The translations under genes were made by a program, and so were the position numbers. Shown here piece after piece: positions 8,291 to 20,705 of a DNA stretch of 64,000 nucleotides (within the stretch, counting starts at the first letter, position 1; each line of letters opens with the position of its first letter). The notes under the pieces were generated by a model, which worked only from the letters and a program-made list of their open reading frames with translations, had not been told where the DNA came from and did not search any database. Source of the DNA: Liriodendron chinense (lineage: Eukaryota > Streptophyta > Magnoliopsida > Magnoliales > Magnoliaceae); the NCBI GenBank assembly GCA_003013855.2, contig ML058407.1:4482372-4546371 (forward strand), in the 5' to 3' direction.

Positions 8291-10458
8291 TCATTCTTGC
8301 GCATCACTTGAAGGAAGAGCGTTACTTTTAACCTCAGGGCCCGCTTCCGAGACCCCTCCAGCTTGTGTAACCTCAGTGACCTCGTTTTCAGCAGCTGCCC
8401 TCTCCTTTGCCGCAATGATAGCCGCGACCTTCTCGAACTCTCCCATATCAAACGATGGAGACATCCACTGCATCACTCGCAGTGCGAAGTCGCGACTAGC
8501 ATCATACGATTCATATATTTCGTCGTCGTACAGCTGCGAGGTACGAAACTCCATGATAGCGCGAGGCCCCTCTTCGGACAGCATCTTGACGAAGGCCACT
8601 CTCTCCTTCTCCCAATGAATAGAGTCGTCTTTGAGCTGCACAAGGGTGGATCGTTCTTTCTTCGGACTGTCGCTGACTTCTTTTAGTCGCGACTTGCTCT
8701 CAGCGAGCTGCTACTCCAGTGAGATCTTTTCTTGGCGAAAGATCTCTCTCTCTCTCTCTATCTTCTCCTTCATCTCCGCGAGCTTGGTGAAGTTTGTGTC
8801 CAAGGCCTGATATCTGTCGGTCAGGACTTGGACCTTTTCAATGAGGATTTGCCTCTCCCCAGTCATCTTCGCGATTAAGGTCTCGCGAGATTTAATGACT
8901 TGGTCCCTCCCGTGGACTACCTTCTCCAGGGCAACCCTCTTCCCCTCAGCCTCATCTATAATACGATGGGCAGCGAGGATGTCACGCCTCGTCTGTATGA
9001 TGAGATCCAGGCCCTGTTAAAGGAGAAGAAGGATTATCAGATGTCCACTTGAAAACCAACAAAGAAAGCAAGAAACAAGTTAAAATCGGAGTATTCTTTA
9101 CCTGTACCATCCTCACTCCTACGTCTAGAGAGAGGTCTTCGGGACTTGGTTCGGGGAGAGAGTCGAAGGTCTGGGGGGAGATGTTGTTGAAGAGAAATTT
9201 GCAGATCGGGTGCATATGGCTTGGAACGGTAAACGTCCCAACTCCAGAAGGATGGGCTAGGACTAGCCCAGCAGGCTCGCATCTTGAGCAACGGGTTGCT
9301 CGCGAGCAGGAATCAACTCGCGAGCACCTTCAGGCTCGCGAGGTTCTTCAGCCAAGGGGCAACTTGACCCCGCCCCATCATTCCTTAGGGAATTATCAAC
9401 AATATCGATGACCGATGGTTCGGGAGGAACCATCGGTGCAGCTATTGCAGTGTCAGGGAGAGGTTCAGGCAGCTTTGGGTTTTGGGCAGGCTCACCCGAC
9501 CGATTAGATGGGTGAGATGGACCGGCAGATGTCTTCTTTTGTCTCTCCGAGCCGGTGCCCTTTAAGCAAGGTAGCAATCCCCTCTTCTCTCCCACATTCG
9601 CCATGAAAACCTCCTCTCGGGATATCAACCCAGCAGCAGCGAGTCGAGAGGGTGACAGACAGGTCTCGATATCCCTGTCATGAGCTGGTAATTTGTAAAC
9701 TTTTACAATCTTCTCGTTGATTCCTCCCTTCAGGCTCGGTTCCCCCCGGTCGGAATACCTGCAAATATGAGCAGAGGTCAGATAAACGAAAGTTTAAAAT
9801 CAGTTTGCAAATTGGGTCAGAGTGAAGTTCCACCCACCTTCGCCGAAGAAGCGGCTCACATTATGGCCTCCAGGGGTGGATCCCATTTCAGATTCCAGTT
9901 CCCGGAGGTAAAGAACCAACGTTTCGTCCATCCTGGATAATTCGAAGTGGGTCTCCCTAAGACATAATTATACCAGTGCCAGTAACATAATTAATACCAG
10001 CCATCTCTGGAGGGAGCTTTCTTGAGCTGGAACATTCTAAGGAACTCCTTGGCGGTCAAATCCCCATTACCGACTTACTTTCAGAGAACGAATGCACTAA
10101 AAACTACCCTCCAACTGTTGACAATAAGTTGTCCAGGGGAAATTTTATAGGTGCGGCGTACGTCACGAATAAAAGGGTGAAGGGGAAGACGCACTTCGAG
10201 GATGAAGAGGTAATCGTATAGGGCTACGCAACCGGGGGGAGGTGAATTCGGAGTCTCTCCCTTTCCAGGCAACCGGAGAATGACGGAGTCGGGAACCCGA
10301 TATTTTTTCCGTAACTCGTTCAGCCGTTCTTCCGTCATTATTAAGGGATACCCGGACGTAGAATACTTCCTCGCCGGAACCCTCGCGTTGTTGGAGGAAG
10401 AAGAATCTGGAGTTGCATCTCCTAGAGGGACATTTTCCTCATCAGAATCTCTCACCAT
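8291..10458 (-). pseudogene. Antisense gene of element C (PF04195-like), three exons, damaged
   Basis: On the minus strand, exon 1 runs from 10458 (MVRDSDEENVPLGDATPDSS) to 9838, exon 2 9758-9102 and exon 3 9013-8291. Introns 9759-9837 (79 bp) and 9014-9101 (88 bp) have GT/AG ends at the same protein positions as in B and D. Exon 1 carries the PF04195-like core (RLPLHPFIRDVRRTYKISPG) but hits a stop near 10081. Exon 3 is the charged coiled-coil part ending in acidic residues, with frame breaks around 8650-8720. Exon 2 carries the SERQKKTSAGPSHPS basic/Ser-rich block. It is the most diverged of the three family 1 copies, yet intron positions and domain order are kept. Confidence 0.78.
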
Positions 10459-10651
10459 GTTTTTATTTTAAGAAAGGATAGAAAACGTATAATACCTTCA
10501 AGGAAATGAAGAACGGAGTTACACCAGAGAAAAATTGGGGGAATGGAGTTACACTAGAGGAAGATCGGGACACCAGAGGGAAAAAAGGAAGCAAGGAGAG
10601 AAGAAGAATTTTTGAAGCCCTCAGATGAAATTTCAAAAATTTCACAGGCTC

Positions 10652-10665
10652 TGTATATTTGTAAG
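10652..10665 (-). promoter_or_regulatory. Decayed TATA region of the antisense gene in C
   Basis: The minus strand reads CTTACAAATATACA at the place where B and D have CCTATAAATAT. It lies about 195 bp upstream of the antisense ATG. Confidence 0.45.
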
Positions 10666-10821
10666 CAATCATTCCTCAAGATTTGGTGACACGCGGCGAT
10701 CATTCGTTTGGCACAGCAGTCGAACGGGCATGATCATTAATTTCGTAGATACGTGGTGGGCGTCTCTTCATTTCCTCTCTGCCGAAAAGCTGCGGAAAGC
10801 TGGTGTTCATTAATGACAGTC

Positions 10822-10826
10822 CAATC
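10822..10826 (+). repeat. Left target duplication of solo LTR K (CAATC)
   Basis: CAATC directly precedes TGTTAGTG and is repeated at 12748-12752 directly after CTTTCA. It is a perfect 5-bp direct repeat. Confidence 0.85.
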
Positions 10827-12747
10827 TGTTAGTGCACTTTTTCGTGGCATACGAGTGCACCTTGTTTGTCAATCACTAACGTCAGTGAGTCTAGTGTCGG
10901 TTGAGCCCAATGAAGACGAAGACCGAAGACTCAGATGGCCTCGCTGCATCAAGGAAGAAGAATCAGGTAAAAGTGATGCCTTGGTGCCTTAACCTTGACC
11001 AAAACCCAACCCTTATCATCTTGGATGACCTTGACCATATTAGGGAACCTTTAGTCATCATAGTTTGGCCCTAGGTGTCCCAAAAGAGTACCCATACCTT
11101 GGCCAATACAAGAGGGTTGGAGTATAGACGGGTCAGCAAAAATCAGGCTGAACCCAGGCCTGTCCGACCGGTCACGACCGGTCAGCTGGACTGGACCAAC
11201 CGGTCTAGTAGGCCCAGTCTAGAAGACAGCAACACGCTGTGTATGCAGGCAGGTGGACCGACCGGTCGTGACCGGTCGACTGGGCTGGTCCGACCGGTCG
11301 CGACCGGTCGGACAGACCCCCCTTTCAGACAGTGAACTTTCTGTCTTCACTGGCCTTTGGCCGACCGGTCGGGACCGGCTGGGACCAGTCGGAAGGAGCC
11401 GTTTTTGCCCGTTTTATGACCGTTGGAGCTCATTTTTCCTATATAAGGAGCTCGGTTTTTGGGCATATGGTAGAGGGTTTTGAGAGCCCATTACCCACAC
11501 CTTGTGTACATCATTTGGGGCCTCAAAGAGGAGGAGTTTCAAGTTATATCCCTTGTGTTTAAACACAAGTGAGGGCATTCAAATGCAATCTAGAGATGAC
11601 TTGATTCCTCTCTCAATTCTAGAGGTGAAACACTATACCATATAGGTATATCTCTTGTTCGAGACCTCTAGAAGACCCTCTAGGTGAATCTCCTAGTTAG
11701 AACAAGCTACATATCCCATGTAGGACATTCAACCATCCTCACATCACCTTGGGCATCTCAAAGGCATCACATGCAAGGTGTTTGATCGAGTGTGGCTGAA
11801 GCATTGGCAACGCAACGGCGACACGATCGTGGGAGCAAGGGAAGCTGATTGAAGGACGGGAGAGCGGAGATCAAGTAACCCGAACCGGCGCTAAACAAGG
11901 GGCTCATCCGACAAGTAAGGTTGTCCTTTTTGAGAGTCCACTTAGACTTTGTTTGTTGAACTCGACCTAGGGACGTTAGCCGTTCCTTGGCCCGTTAGCC
12001 GGGCCTAAACTAAGTCTCCAAGGGGGAGCCTCCGACACGGGAGTGAACGTGCGTCGGGTTGAGAGTTAGCCTATGTCCAAAACTCCATTTGGGTTGAGAG
12101 TTAGCCCTTTGTCCAAAACTCCGGTCATGGTTGAGAGGTGAACCGGTAAAACCTCCGTGTAAAGGTTGAGAGGTGAACCTCATTTAAAACCTCCGATAGT
12201 GAATGCTGGTGTGCTCAAAGGAGTTGAGTACTTGAACCGGGAGTGGAGTAGACCCAAAGTCAAACCACTATACATGCTTGTGTTTGTGATTGAATTGAGC
12301 ACATTAATATCTTAACATTGTTAGTTTAAGTGTTTAATTATGAATGCTTGATAGGAATGTATGCTAGGCACTAATTAGGCACATCCACACACAAGATGTA
12401 CTTTCACTAGTTGTGTAGACTTGAGCTCATTGATCCATTCTCATAAGTTACATAGGTTGCATAGGTTAGGAGCTTGATTAATTAAATCTTTTGATTACCT
12501 ATGCATGCTTTAGACTAGGTTGTTTATTGCTTAATCTTTGCTAGTCTTGTGATTGGACCCACTTAGGCTTGGAAGCCGAAGTGTTTTTGCTTACTTAGTT
12601 TGATTTGTTGAATTATTTAAGTAGGCAAAAAGAATTTCAAAAAGGGTCCTAATCACCCCCCTCCTATAGGTTTAGCCATAATTCTAGTTGCTCTTTAAGC
12701 TTCCACACATACGTGGGTGTCGTGTTAGACTACCCAACGTACTTTCA
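10827..12747 (+). mobile_element. Solo LTR K (1921 bp), probably copia-type
   Basis: The element begins TGTTAGTGCAC, ends GTACTTTCA and is flanked by CAATC on both sides. Removing it rejoins element C sequence that matches B (ATTAAT-tcc-AGCCTAATC then ATGTACGGCTTC). It has a TATA box TATATAAG at 11440-11447 and no coding capacity. A cluster of ACCGGTC motifs occupies 11164-11392, and paired short repeats built on GGTTGAGAGTTAGCC and GGTTGAGAGGTGAACC lie at 12056-12195. The end of the LTR (AGGGTCCTAATCACCCCCCTC) resembles Ty1/copia LTRs; that class call is tentative. The family is unrelated to the other LTRs here. Confidence 0.85.
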
Positions 12748-12752
12748 CAATC
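12748..12752 (+). repeat. Right target duplication of solo LTR K (CAATC)
   Basis: It is identical to 10822-10826 and lies immediately after the CA end of K. Confidence 0.85.
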
Positions 12753-12851
12753 ATGTACGGCTTCCCCTCCGAGAAACGCATTAGGGGGTTATGCATGCTG
12801 GTGAGCAAGTCCTTCCCCTAGACTTCTCAACGGCAAGGACTTGGGGGTATC

Positions 12852-13228
12852 TGTTATAGCATAAAAGCGGTGGACAAAGATATCGAAGACTAAAGACCCG
12901 CAAGCACCTTTTTAGCTTATGGTGTTCGACCCGCGAGCTCTTATGGTCAAAGCCCACATATCGTAAAAGTACGGTATATACTCCCGAATATACGAGCCGG
13001 CTTGGTCGCTGGTCATTGGATGAGGGCATTTTCATAATTCGCCTGTCTTTACTCCTTAGTTACAAAATAGAGGTTCTGCATGCGAGCAGCTCGGCTCGTG
13101 GTCATTGAAAGGGATCATATATCCACATGCGAGTAGCTCACTTCGAGGCTGTTAAATGAGGTTATCTTCGAGGCCAATAGTCGCTACCTTTCAGTACCAG
13201 TTTGTACAGATCAATTTTGGTTCATCCT
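12852..13228 (+). repeat. 3' LTR of element C, first part
   Basis: The LTR starts TGTTATAGC after the polypurine tract AAGGACTTGGGGG. It is interrupted at 13228 by element A and continues at 40684. It shares short blocks with the B and D LTRs, including CTTTCAGTACCAG at its right end, exactly where the proteasome fragment starts in D. It lacks that fragment. Confidence 0.8.
13224..13228 (+). repeat. Left target duplication of element A (ATCCT)
   Basis: ATCCT precedes the 5' LTR of A. GTCCT follows its 3' LTR at 40679-40683. The single mismatch is compatible with the age of A. Confidence 0.75.
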
Positions 13229-15406
13229 TGTTGGGGTCCCAAAAGTCAGGATCCTCAAAGCAAGGACTATAAGTGTACAAACCATCACCTTACTGGATTT
13301 AGGGCCGATGCATCAGAAGTCTCGACGGACATCGCAACTCACACTAGACTTTACCCAAAATGAAAAGTTGACCTAGTGGTGGGCCCCACCATTCATCATG
13401 ATCAGAATCCTCCAAATTTGGGAGGGTAAGTTCAATCATGAACAAATATAGCCAGTACGTCAGCATTCATTACTAAGCGGGCCCCACAAACCATCATTTT
13501 TACAAAATAATCACAAATAAGTACATCGGTGCATTAAGAAATTCATGGTCAGCGCATCATGAAATTCAGTCATTTTAGAAATGAATTTTAGGGCGCACTG
13601 ACACTCAGCGCATCAAGAAATTCACCCAGCACATCGAGAAATTCATACAGTTTTACAAAGTGAATTTCAAGACGCACTAACAGCCAGCGCATCCAGAAAT
13701 TCAGACCATTTTTAGAACCGAATTTCAGGGCGCACTGATGTCCAACGCATCCAAAAATTCAGGAATTTCGGGACGCACTAACCTCTCTGCGCGTCTAATA
13801 AATCAGGCATTTTCAGGAATTTTAGAACGCACTGACAGACAGTGCGCCCTAAAAATCAGCATTTGTAACTCAAGAATTTTAAGACGCGCCGACCTATTTT
13901 TTCGACGCGCTACATGTGGTAGCCTCCTATTGGCCGACTTCCTGTATTTTCGGGTATAAATACCCCTCTGTTACTGTTCATTTAGACGGATCCGGAGAGA
14001 GAGAGTTTTTATCCCTTGGGTGTTTTGAGAAACCGCTAGAATCGCTTGCCGAAACCCTTTTTTCAATGCCGGAAATCCTTTTCCGATCACCGAAAATTCC
14101 ACTTCCGACTATAGCAAGTCCGGCAAAGAAATAACCTAAAATTATACAAGTATAGTGGCGAATCGCAAAAATATGTTGAATCAAACTTAGCTTGTTTTAT
14201 CGACGCACTGACCCTTGGCGCATCGGAAAAATAGCCTAGCGCATCAGGAAAATAAGTCGTTTATGAAACAAGTCATTTTTGGACGCACTGGCCCCAACGC
14301 ATCACAAAATAGGCTAGCGGATCAAAAAAATACACATCTTAAACAAAATCATTTTTGGAGGCACTGGCCCCAGCGCATCACAAAAACAGGTCAGCGGATC
14401 AGAAAAATCAAAAATTCTAACAGTCATTTTTGGACGCACTGGCCCTAGCGCGTCAATAAAATCAAGCCAGCGGATCAGAAAAATCAGCACTTTGAACGTC
14501 CATTTCAGCTCCTTTAATCTTCATTTTGTGATGTTTTTGGACCCCGTTTGGGCTTATTTTGGGTATTTCGAGCGTTCTGGACGCAATGGAGCAGTCAAAT
14601 AACTTATTCGAGCAACCCAATGAGTGGAATGCAAGCCTTCGAAATTCGATCCGATCCAATGTGATGAACGAAGTAATTTCTCGGAAAGAGGCCGTCAGTG
14701 TCCAGAATCATACCAACGTATCATCATTACATGTACTATCATAATATGACCCAGATTCAGGTCCGGACTAAGAAAATGGGACTATCGTTAACACAATAAA
14801 CCATTCCAAGAGAGTTCTAAACTATTACATGGAATTTGTTAAAGACTGACACTTCAAGAACAGTCGATGCCCTACCCATTCAAACTGGCATCCGCTGGTT
14901 GAGCTGCTCAGGTACATACAACTGCAGATCGGTCTTCCCGCGGTCACCAGGTCACAAGTGACGGGTGCAGGCCCAGAGTCGCACCCCTCGGTTAAATAAA
15001 ACCTGACAATCTCAGCCCGGATCTCTGGCCAAAACATGGGACATAAACATCTGACTCGTACAAAGATGGATCAGTCCATAACAAAATACAAAAAATACAG
15101 GTCTCTACGACCACACAAAATACAGGTCTCTACGACCATGAACTCTGAGACCATAGTCCCTGCTGGCTAGTCTTCTGCCTTTTAATCAAGGGTCATCGAT
15201 CATTCGATGTAATTAAGGGCTCGTGCCAGACCACGGCCTAGAATGTACAAGATCTCAGGATCTCTGGAATAAAATTTGCCTTGCGATATCTCTTCTCTTG
15301 TGTACTTTTGTGAATGCTTGTGATTGTTTATGATTGTTTTTATATTCAGAACCCCAGAACAACAAAACCAAGAAAATGCCCTTGCTTTCATTTTCTAGTT
15401 CTAACA
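13229..15406 (+). repeat. 5' LTR of element A
   Basis: The LTR is 2178 bp, TGTTGGGG to TTCTAACA. TATAAAT lies at 13955-13961 within the near-palindrome GGGTATAAATACCC. U3 contains scattered GCGCACTGAC...CAGCGCATC motifs. The end region has two copies of the AGGTCTCTACGACC repeat (15095-15140), whereas the 3' LTR has four. It is homologous to E (minus strand) and more distantly to F. Confidence 0.92.
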
Positions 15407-15409
15407 AAC

Positions 15410-15428
15410 TGGCGAGTATGTTGGGGAA
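15410..15428 (+). other. Primer-binding site of element A
   Basis: TGGCGAGTATGTTGGGGAA begins three bases after the LTR end. A second PBS-like copy, TGGCGACTGTCAATGGGAA, lies at about 15560 after the phrase CCAAACTGG. Element E shows the same pair at the same spacing. Confidence 0.65.
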
Positions 15429-15790
15429 CGTTCTTTACTAGAATCTCTGGTTATATCTGAATATAGGAAGACTCTAAGATCAATTACTTGCAAACACGAA
15501 TCTACGCATAAGAAAGTTACCACGAGGTGTAATGTGTCGGCGCCCCTCGGGTGCCAAACTGGCGACTGTCAATGGGAATGTTCTTCCCTTCATCTCTAAG
15601 GCAATAGACATTTAAAAGGTTTTCAAACCCACAAACTTCTATAATTACACGTATTTGTCTCCTTCTTGCTTATTTTCGTCAATTTACGCACCGCGATCGA
15701 TGGGTTCACACCCCCGACCGCATTTGTGAACTGTTCTAATGATTTTTATGACACAGCAGAATTAGCAAGATACTAAGACAGACAGAAGAA
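15429..15790 (+). other. Untranslated leader of element A
   Basis: This non-coding stretch lies between the primer-binding site and gag. It contains the duplicated PBS-like block and sequence shared with the leader of E (5007-5260 on the minus strand). No open frame was recognised. Confidence 0.5.
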
Positions 15791-17578
15791 ATGGCGTACT
15801 CAATGACCAATTCATGCAGCTTCCTTACCACCGGAGGCTTTAGCTTCCCCCGCTTCATCCCAACAAAGACAACTGCTTCCAACTCAGGATGGCAGTTGGT
15901 TGAAACACGCTAACAAAAGAAAGAGCAGAAGAAAGCAGCATATAAGAAGGCGAACATTGCAAGACCTCGCCTAGTAATCAGGAGACGATGGCAGCCAAAA
16001 CAGGGGTAGAATATCCCTATCAGTAGTCAGGTCATATCAACCAGGTCCTCAGCGCCTGTAATGACAATCGAACACTTTCCACCATTGCCCAGGGCTACCT
16101 GCGTTACATTTAAGTCGACCGGGACCACACTTGTGAAGAGCTTCCAGCCCATGACAGTTCTTAAGCCAAGACAGGGGGAGGTTCAGAAGGTACGACCGAT
16201 GCTAGTCGCAATGGTTCAAGTAGCAGAGGAAGAAGAGGGACCATATGAAGCAAAAGAATTGCCTACAGTCTAAGATCAGATCGACAGATTAGTTTAGGCC
16301 AATCGTGAGATAAATGAACGAATGAGGATCATTCAGGAAGCACTGACCACCTTGATAGCTCAGAATGCTACCAGAAATCCTGTACCACTTATGCGTCAGT
16401 CAGCCGAAGAGTCTCAAGGGGCAGCGGAAGGGCCAGCTGATGCCGAACAGCTTACCCAAGCCAGGAGAGTTTCAGCGGAGCGAATGCCAGTCCTAACTGC
16501 GCAAATGTCAAAAGAGGAATTGTCACAAACGATCACGAGTCACATGCGGCAAGAGAAAGAGAAGGAAAGAGGAACCGGGTATAAATATCAAGTCCCGTAC
16601 CCATTGGAGATAGAAGAAATACCGTTTCTGGTCAACTTCAGATGTCTGGACTTCAGAAAATTTGACGGTAGAGGTTCACCAGAGGAGCATATTACTCATT
16701 TCCTTACAGCATTGGGGAATTGGTCAACCGTCCCACAGAACTGTATGGGGCTATTTGGGTCGACACTGACAGGGAAAGCTTTCCAATGGTATATGTCGCT
16801 ACCAGCCGGATCAGTGAGATAGTGGGAGCAGATGCGAGACAGTTTTATCTCAAAATTCTTCTCTACAGAAAGAGAAACATCAGTAATAGATCTAGCCTTG
16901 ATCAGGCAGAGACAGGGCGAACTTGTGGAAAGGTTCATGGACCGATGGGGGATGATAGCCGCTCAATGCTAAGAGTTGCCCGGTGAGAAAGAACAGATGA
17001 AGATGTGTATGCAAGCCCTAGACCCAATGATATCGTATGGGTTGTCCGAGAATAGTTTTCACTCTTTTCAAGAATTAGCCACTAAAGCACACCTGGTTGA
17101 AGAAGCCGTGACACGGGTAAACTTTAGGCCCGAAAGGCAAAGAAGAAAAGGAGTAAGGCTTGCAGAAACGCACAATATAAACAAAGGCAAAGTCATAATG
17201 GATTGAAGGCGGCCGGTCGTGGATTACAAGACGGACATGAAAGCAACGCCTACCTAGGATAGAGGCAAGAGGCCTTATGTTTCTCGAGGAATAACAATAG
17301 CCGAGAGGGAAGGAGCCAATGGCCCGTACACATTCGACATGGTCGATCTGATCCCTATCATGGAACAACTAGTGGAAGAAAATGTAATCCGCTTACCAGA
17401 ACCAATTCGTCCACACGAAGTTGGGAGGGTGAATGATCCCCGGTATTGTAAATACCATCAATGTCTGAGCCACAAGACAGAAGACTGTTTTAGTCTAAAG
17501 GGAAGAATACAAGGGTTTATCAACCAAGGGGTGATTAGTATGAAGTCACCAGAAACAACAAGGAAACATCTGGGGTAA
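15791..17578 (+). pseudogene. gag of element A, open in one frame but with about nine stop codons
   Basis: The start is taken as ATG 15791 (MAYSMTNSCSFL). A single frame can be followed for 1.8 kb. Around residues 275-345 is the retrotransposon gag core (EEIPFLVNFRCLDFRKFDGRG, SPEEHITHFL, GSTLTGKAFQWY). Near the end is a zinc-knuckle-like C-K-Y-H...SHKTEDC motif followed by FSLKGRIQ. Stops at 15911, about 16004, 16271, 16295, 16820, about 16970, 17204, about 17250 and 17576 interrupt it without any frameshift. Each can come from CAA, CAG, CGA or TGG by one C-to-T or G-to-A change. Gag packages element RNA in cytoplasmic particles. This copy is dead. Confidence 0.85.
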
Positions 17579-17607
17579 TAGCGTTCCCCTCAGAAGAAAG
17601 CATCTGA

Positions 17608-18591
17608 TTGCACATCCCGTTCCCTGAACCCGAAGAACCCTGGATTTTGGTCAGTAGCAGGAAGAGGCTCGAGAATAGACGGAGACTCCTCAACCGCATG
17701 AAGAAAGGGACGAGAAAAAAGAATAGCCAGGAGAAGAGCCGACTTATTGAGGCTCAGATACATTGCGCAAAGGTATCGTTCACAGAACAACCGTCAGCAG
17801 GAGAGACATCACGGGCAGGTGAAGAAGAAGTTAATGCCGTCATCCTTCGATCCGGAAAGAAAATGTCGGAACGCATTCTGCCAGAACTAGTTGACCCGAT
17901 GCAAGAAGATGGAAACCTGGATACACCATCAACAAGACCCTAAGGACAGAAGTTGAAAGAGAAAGTTGTTGAAGCCACGTCCAGTCGGCCGGAGCCAAGG
18001 CAAGGGGCATCACCAGTAGCATATGATGTTGTGTCACACTTACGAAAGGTCCCAGCTCACTTGAGCATATACGACGCCTTATGTCTCTGAAAGGTATATA
18101 GGGAGATGTTGATCAATGCATTGTTAGACAGTGAAGTCAAGGAAGTAATGATGACAGAAATCGTAACAGAAATGAACGATCCCGATAAATTATAGGAAGA
18201 AAATGCACCGATTCAGCAAGCAATGCAGATAGATCACCCCTCTGTAATCACATTCTCCGAAGAAAACTGCATGATTGAAGCAACAGACCATAATCGTTCG
18301 TTGATGGTTACAGGGACGATTAGAGACACAAAAGTTAGGCGATGTATGCTTGAAGATGGGTCTGCAGTAAACATCATGTCGTTGAAAACACTACAGAGGT
18401 TGGGTTACATACCGTCAGCCCTACGTCCTAGCACCATGGTTATTCAAGGGTTTAATCAAGATAGCCAGCGCTCTCTGGGGTTGATCACTATGATACTAGA
18501 AATCCAAGAACTAAAGACGAAAGTAGCATGCCAAGTAATCGACGCAGTAACAACGTATAATCTTTTGCTAGGGAGGTCATGGCTCCATTAG
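17608..18591 (+). pseudogene. Protease region of element A
   Basis: This region is read in a different frame from gag. It contains a linker (EEPWILVSSRKRLENRR...VNAVILRSGKKMSE) and an aspartic protease with LEDGSAVNIMSLKTLQRLGY and the later YNLLLGRSWLH hydrophobic-Gly motif. The D-G-S form in place of D-T/S-G is usual in this lineage of plant gypsy elements, to my knowledge. Stops at 17941, about 18088, about 18193 and 18589 interrupt the frame. It belongs to the gag-pro-pol polyprotein and would process Gag and Pol. Confidence 0.75.
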
Positions 18592-20703
18592 AACCGCGTT
18601 ATTCCCTCGACCTATCATCAGTGCTTCGAGTACAATAAAGATGGAGTTCAGTATAGAGTAGCAGCTGACCCGAAGCCGTATACGATTGCAGAATCATTCT
18701 TGGCCAATGCTCGGTACTATGACTTGGTCGACGAAAGGGAGGTCATGAATAAGCCTGATGCGAAACCTCAAGTCAACAAGTTTGAACAGAAAAGCAAGCC
18801 TCAGTTTATTACTCAGAAAGAAAACGCAAGTCAGTCAGCCGAAGAACCTCAAGAGACTACCAAGAAATTCTATATAATCTCGAAGCACTTACGACAGCCA
18901 GGGCAATCCGTCCTAGAGATGATATCGAATCAGCACATGAGTGTGCTTAAATCTAGCTTCAACGTGCCAGTACCGAAAATTGGAAGAGTTAAGCCTTTTC
19001 CAAGAGCTCCTAGCCAGTTTTTGGTACCACCAAGTGCCAATGTGAAGAAAGAAATCAAATTTTATTCAGTGCCAAATGAACCTGTGCAGTCTAAGGACGA
19101 GGCCGAGAAATCATTCTGTTTACCTCGACCGATAGAAAAAGAAAGATACAGTGAAGCCAGCCGCAATATCATGAAGAATATGGGCTTCTATTACTCAGAA
19201 TCAGCCTCGAATGGAAGAATGTTAGCCCCATTCGAAGAAAACACCGAAGCTTACCAAGGCAGAGAAGGGCTAGGAGCAAAGACGAAGATTAGACATGTCA
19301 ACATGGTGACAATCAGTCCCACAGAAGAGGTACAGCCACCAGAGGTAGTCGACATCATCCAACCCAGTGCCGCACCAGCACAGATAGACGGGGGACAGCC
19401 AACAATAGATGAGCTTGAAGAAATAAATCTGAAAACTCCGAAAGAGCATAGAAATACATACCTAAGCATGAATGTCCCAAAAGAAGAGAGGGAGAAATAC
19501 ATTCAACTGTTGAAAGAGAACAAAGATGTGTTCGCTTGGACATACTCAGAAATGCCAGGGCTCAGTCCAACAATTGCGATGCACAAGCTGGGCATCATGA
19601 AAGGAAAAAAAGCAGTCAAGCAACCTCAACGACGATTCCATCCGGATATAGTGCCCAAGATTGAAGAAGAGGTTGAGAAGTTAATCCAAGGTTCATCCGA
19701 GAAGTCAAATACCCACGATGGATTTCAAATATTGAGCCGGTTAAGAAAAAGAGCGGTCAAATCCGAGTCTGCGTAAACTTTCAGAACCTCAATGAAGCAT
19801 GTCCTAAAAATGATTTCCCACTGCCTATCCCAGAACTATTGATCGATAGCACGACAGGATACGCAGTGATGTCCTTCATGGATGGTTACTCAGGGTATAA
19901 TCAGATTCGTATGGCCCCTAGAGGATGAAGAATCGATAGCCTTCCGAACGACATTAGGCATATACTGTTACCGCGTGATGCCGTTCGGGTTGAAGAATGC
20001 AGGGGCAATGTATCAGCGCGCTATGCAAGTAATCTTCCAGGACATGATGCATAAGCACGTCGAATGCTACGTAGACGATCTGGTAGTGAGGTCGGCCGAG
20101 CATGAACAGCATAGAGAGCATTTGTGGCAAGTGTTTCAAAGGTTGAGAAAGAAAATTCTCAGTATGAACCCGTTGAAATGCGTATTCGGGGTTTCCTCCG
20201 GCAAGTTCTTGGGGTTTGTCATTAGGCACCGAGGCATAGAAATTGACCCGACGAAGATTAAGGCAATCAGGGAGATGCCACCTCCAAAGAATCTCAAAGA
20301 GCTGAAAAGCTTCCAAGGCCGGGTCGCTTACTTAAGAAGATTCATCTCAAACTTATCCGGCTGTTGTCAGTCATTTTCACGCCTCAACAAGAAAGGAGTC
20401 CAGTTTGAGTGGGATGATGCTTGTCAGAAAGCGTTCGACTCTCTGAAAGACCTTCTTGAAAAATCTCCAGTCCTTACAGCACCGATCAAAGGGGAGCCAC
20501 TAATTCTCTACATCGTCATTGGTGAAAATTCACTGGGAGCACTCTTAGCCCAGAAGAACGAAGAGGGAAAAGAAAGCGCACTCTATTACTTGAGTCGCAC
20601 ACTAGTGGGAGCCGAGTTTAACTACTCAGGGATCAAAAAGATCTGTCTTGCATTGATCTTGCCGTCAAGAAACTTAGACATTACTGTCTCTCTCACCAGA
20701 TAA
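18592..20703 (+). pseudogene. Reverse transcriptase and first RNase H of element A
   Basis: After a long linker (18700-19500) comes RT with KNDFPLPIPELLIDSTTGY, SFMDGYSGYNQIRMAP, VMPFGLKNAGAMYQ and the catalytic tetrad YVDD near 20070. The thumb follows with FLGFVIRHRGIEIDPTKIKAI. The connection and first RNase H start at about 20400 (FEWDDACQKAFDSLKDLL). Small indels near 19695 and 19919 shift the frame out and back, and another near 20650 ends the frame in RNase H. Function would be synthesis of cDNA on the element RNA. The domain set is complete but not translatable. Confidence 0.88.
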
Positions 20704-20705
20704 CA

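Larger units (their letters stand above)
7824..13228 (+). mobile_element. Element C: 3' part of a family 1 Tat-type element, left segment
   Basis: This segment holds the last 28 codons of integrase, the double-hairpin unit, an antisense gene, the inserted solo LTR K, the polypurine tract and the first 377 bp of the 3' LTR. The remainder of that LTR is at 40684-41066, on the far side of element A. The 5' part of C should lie left of the window, beyond E. C is more diverged from B and D than these are from each other, in keeping with its position as an outer host in the nest. Confidence 0.85.
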
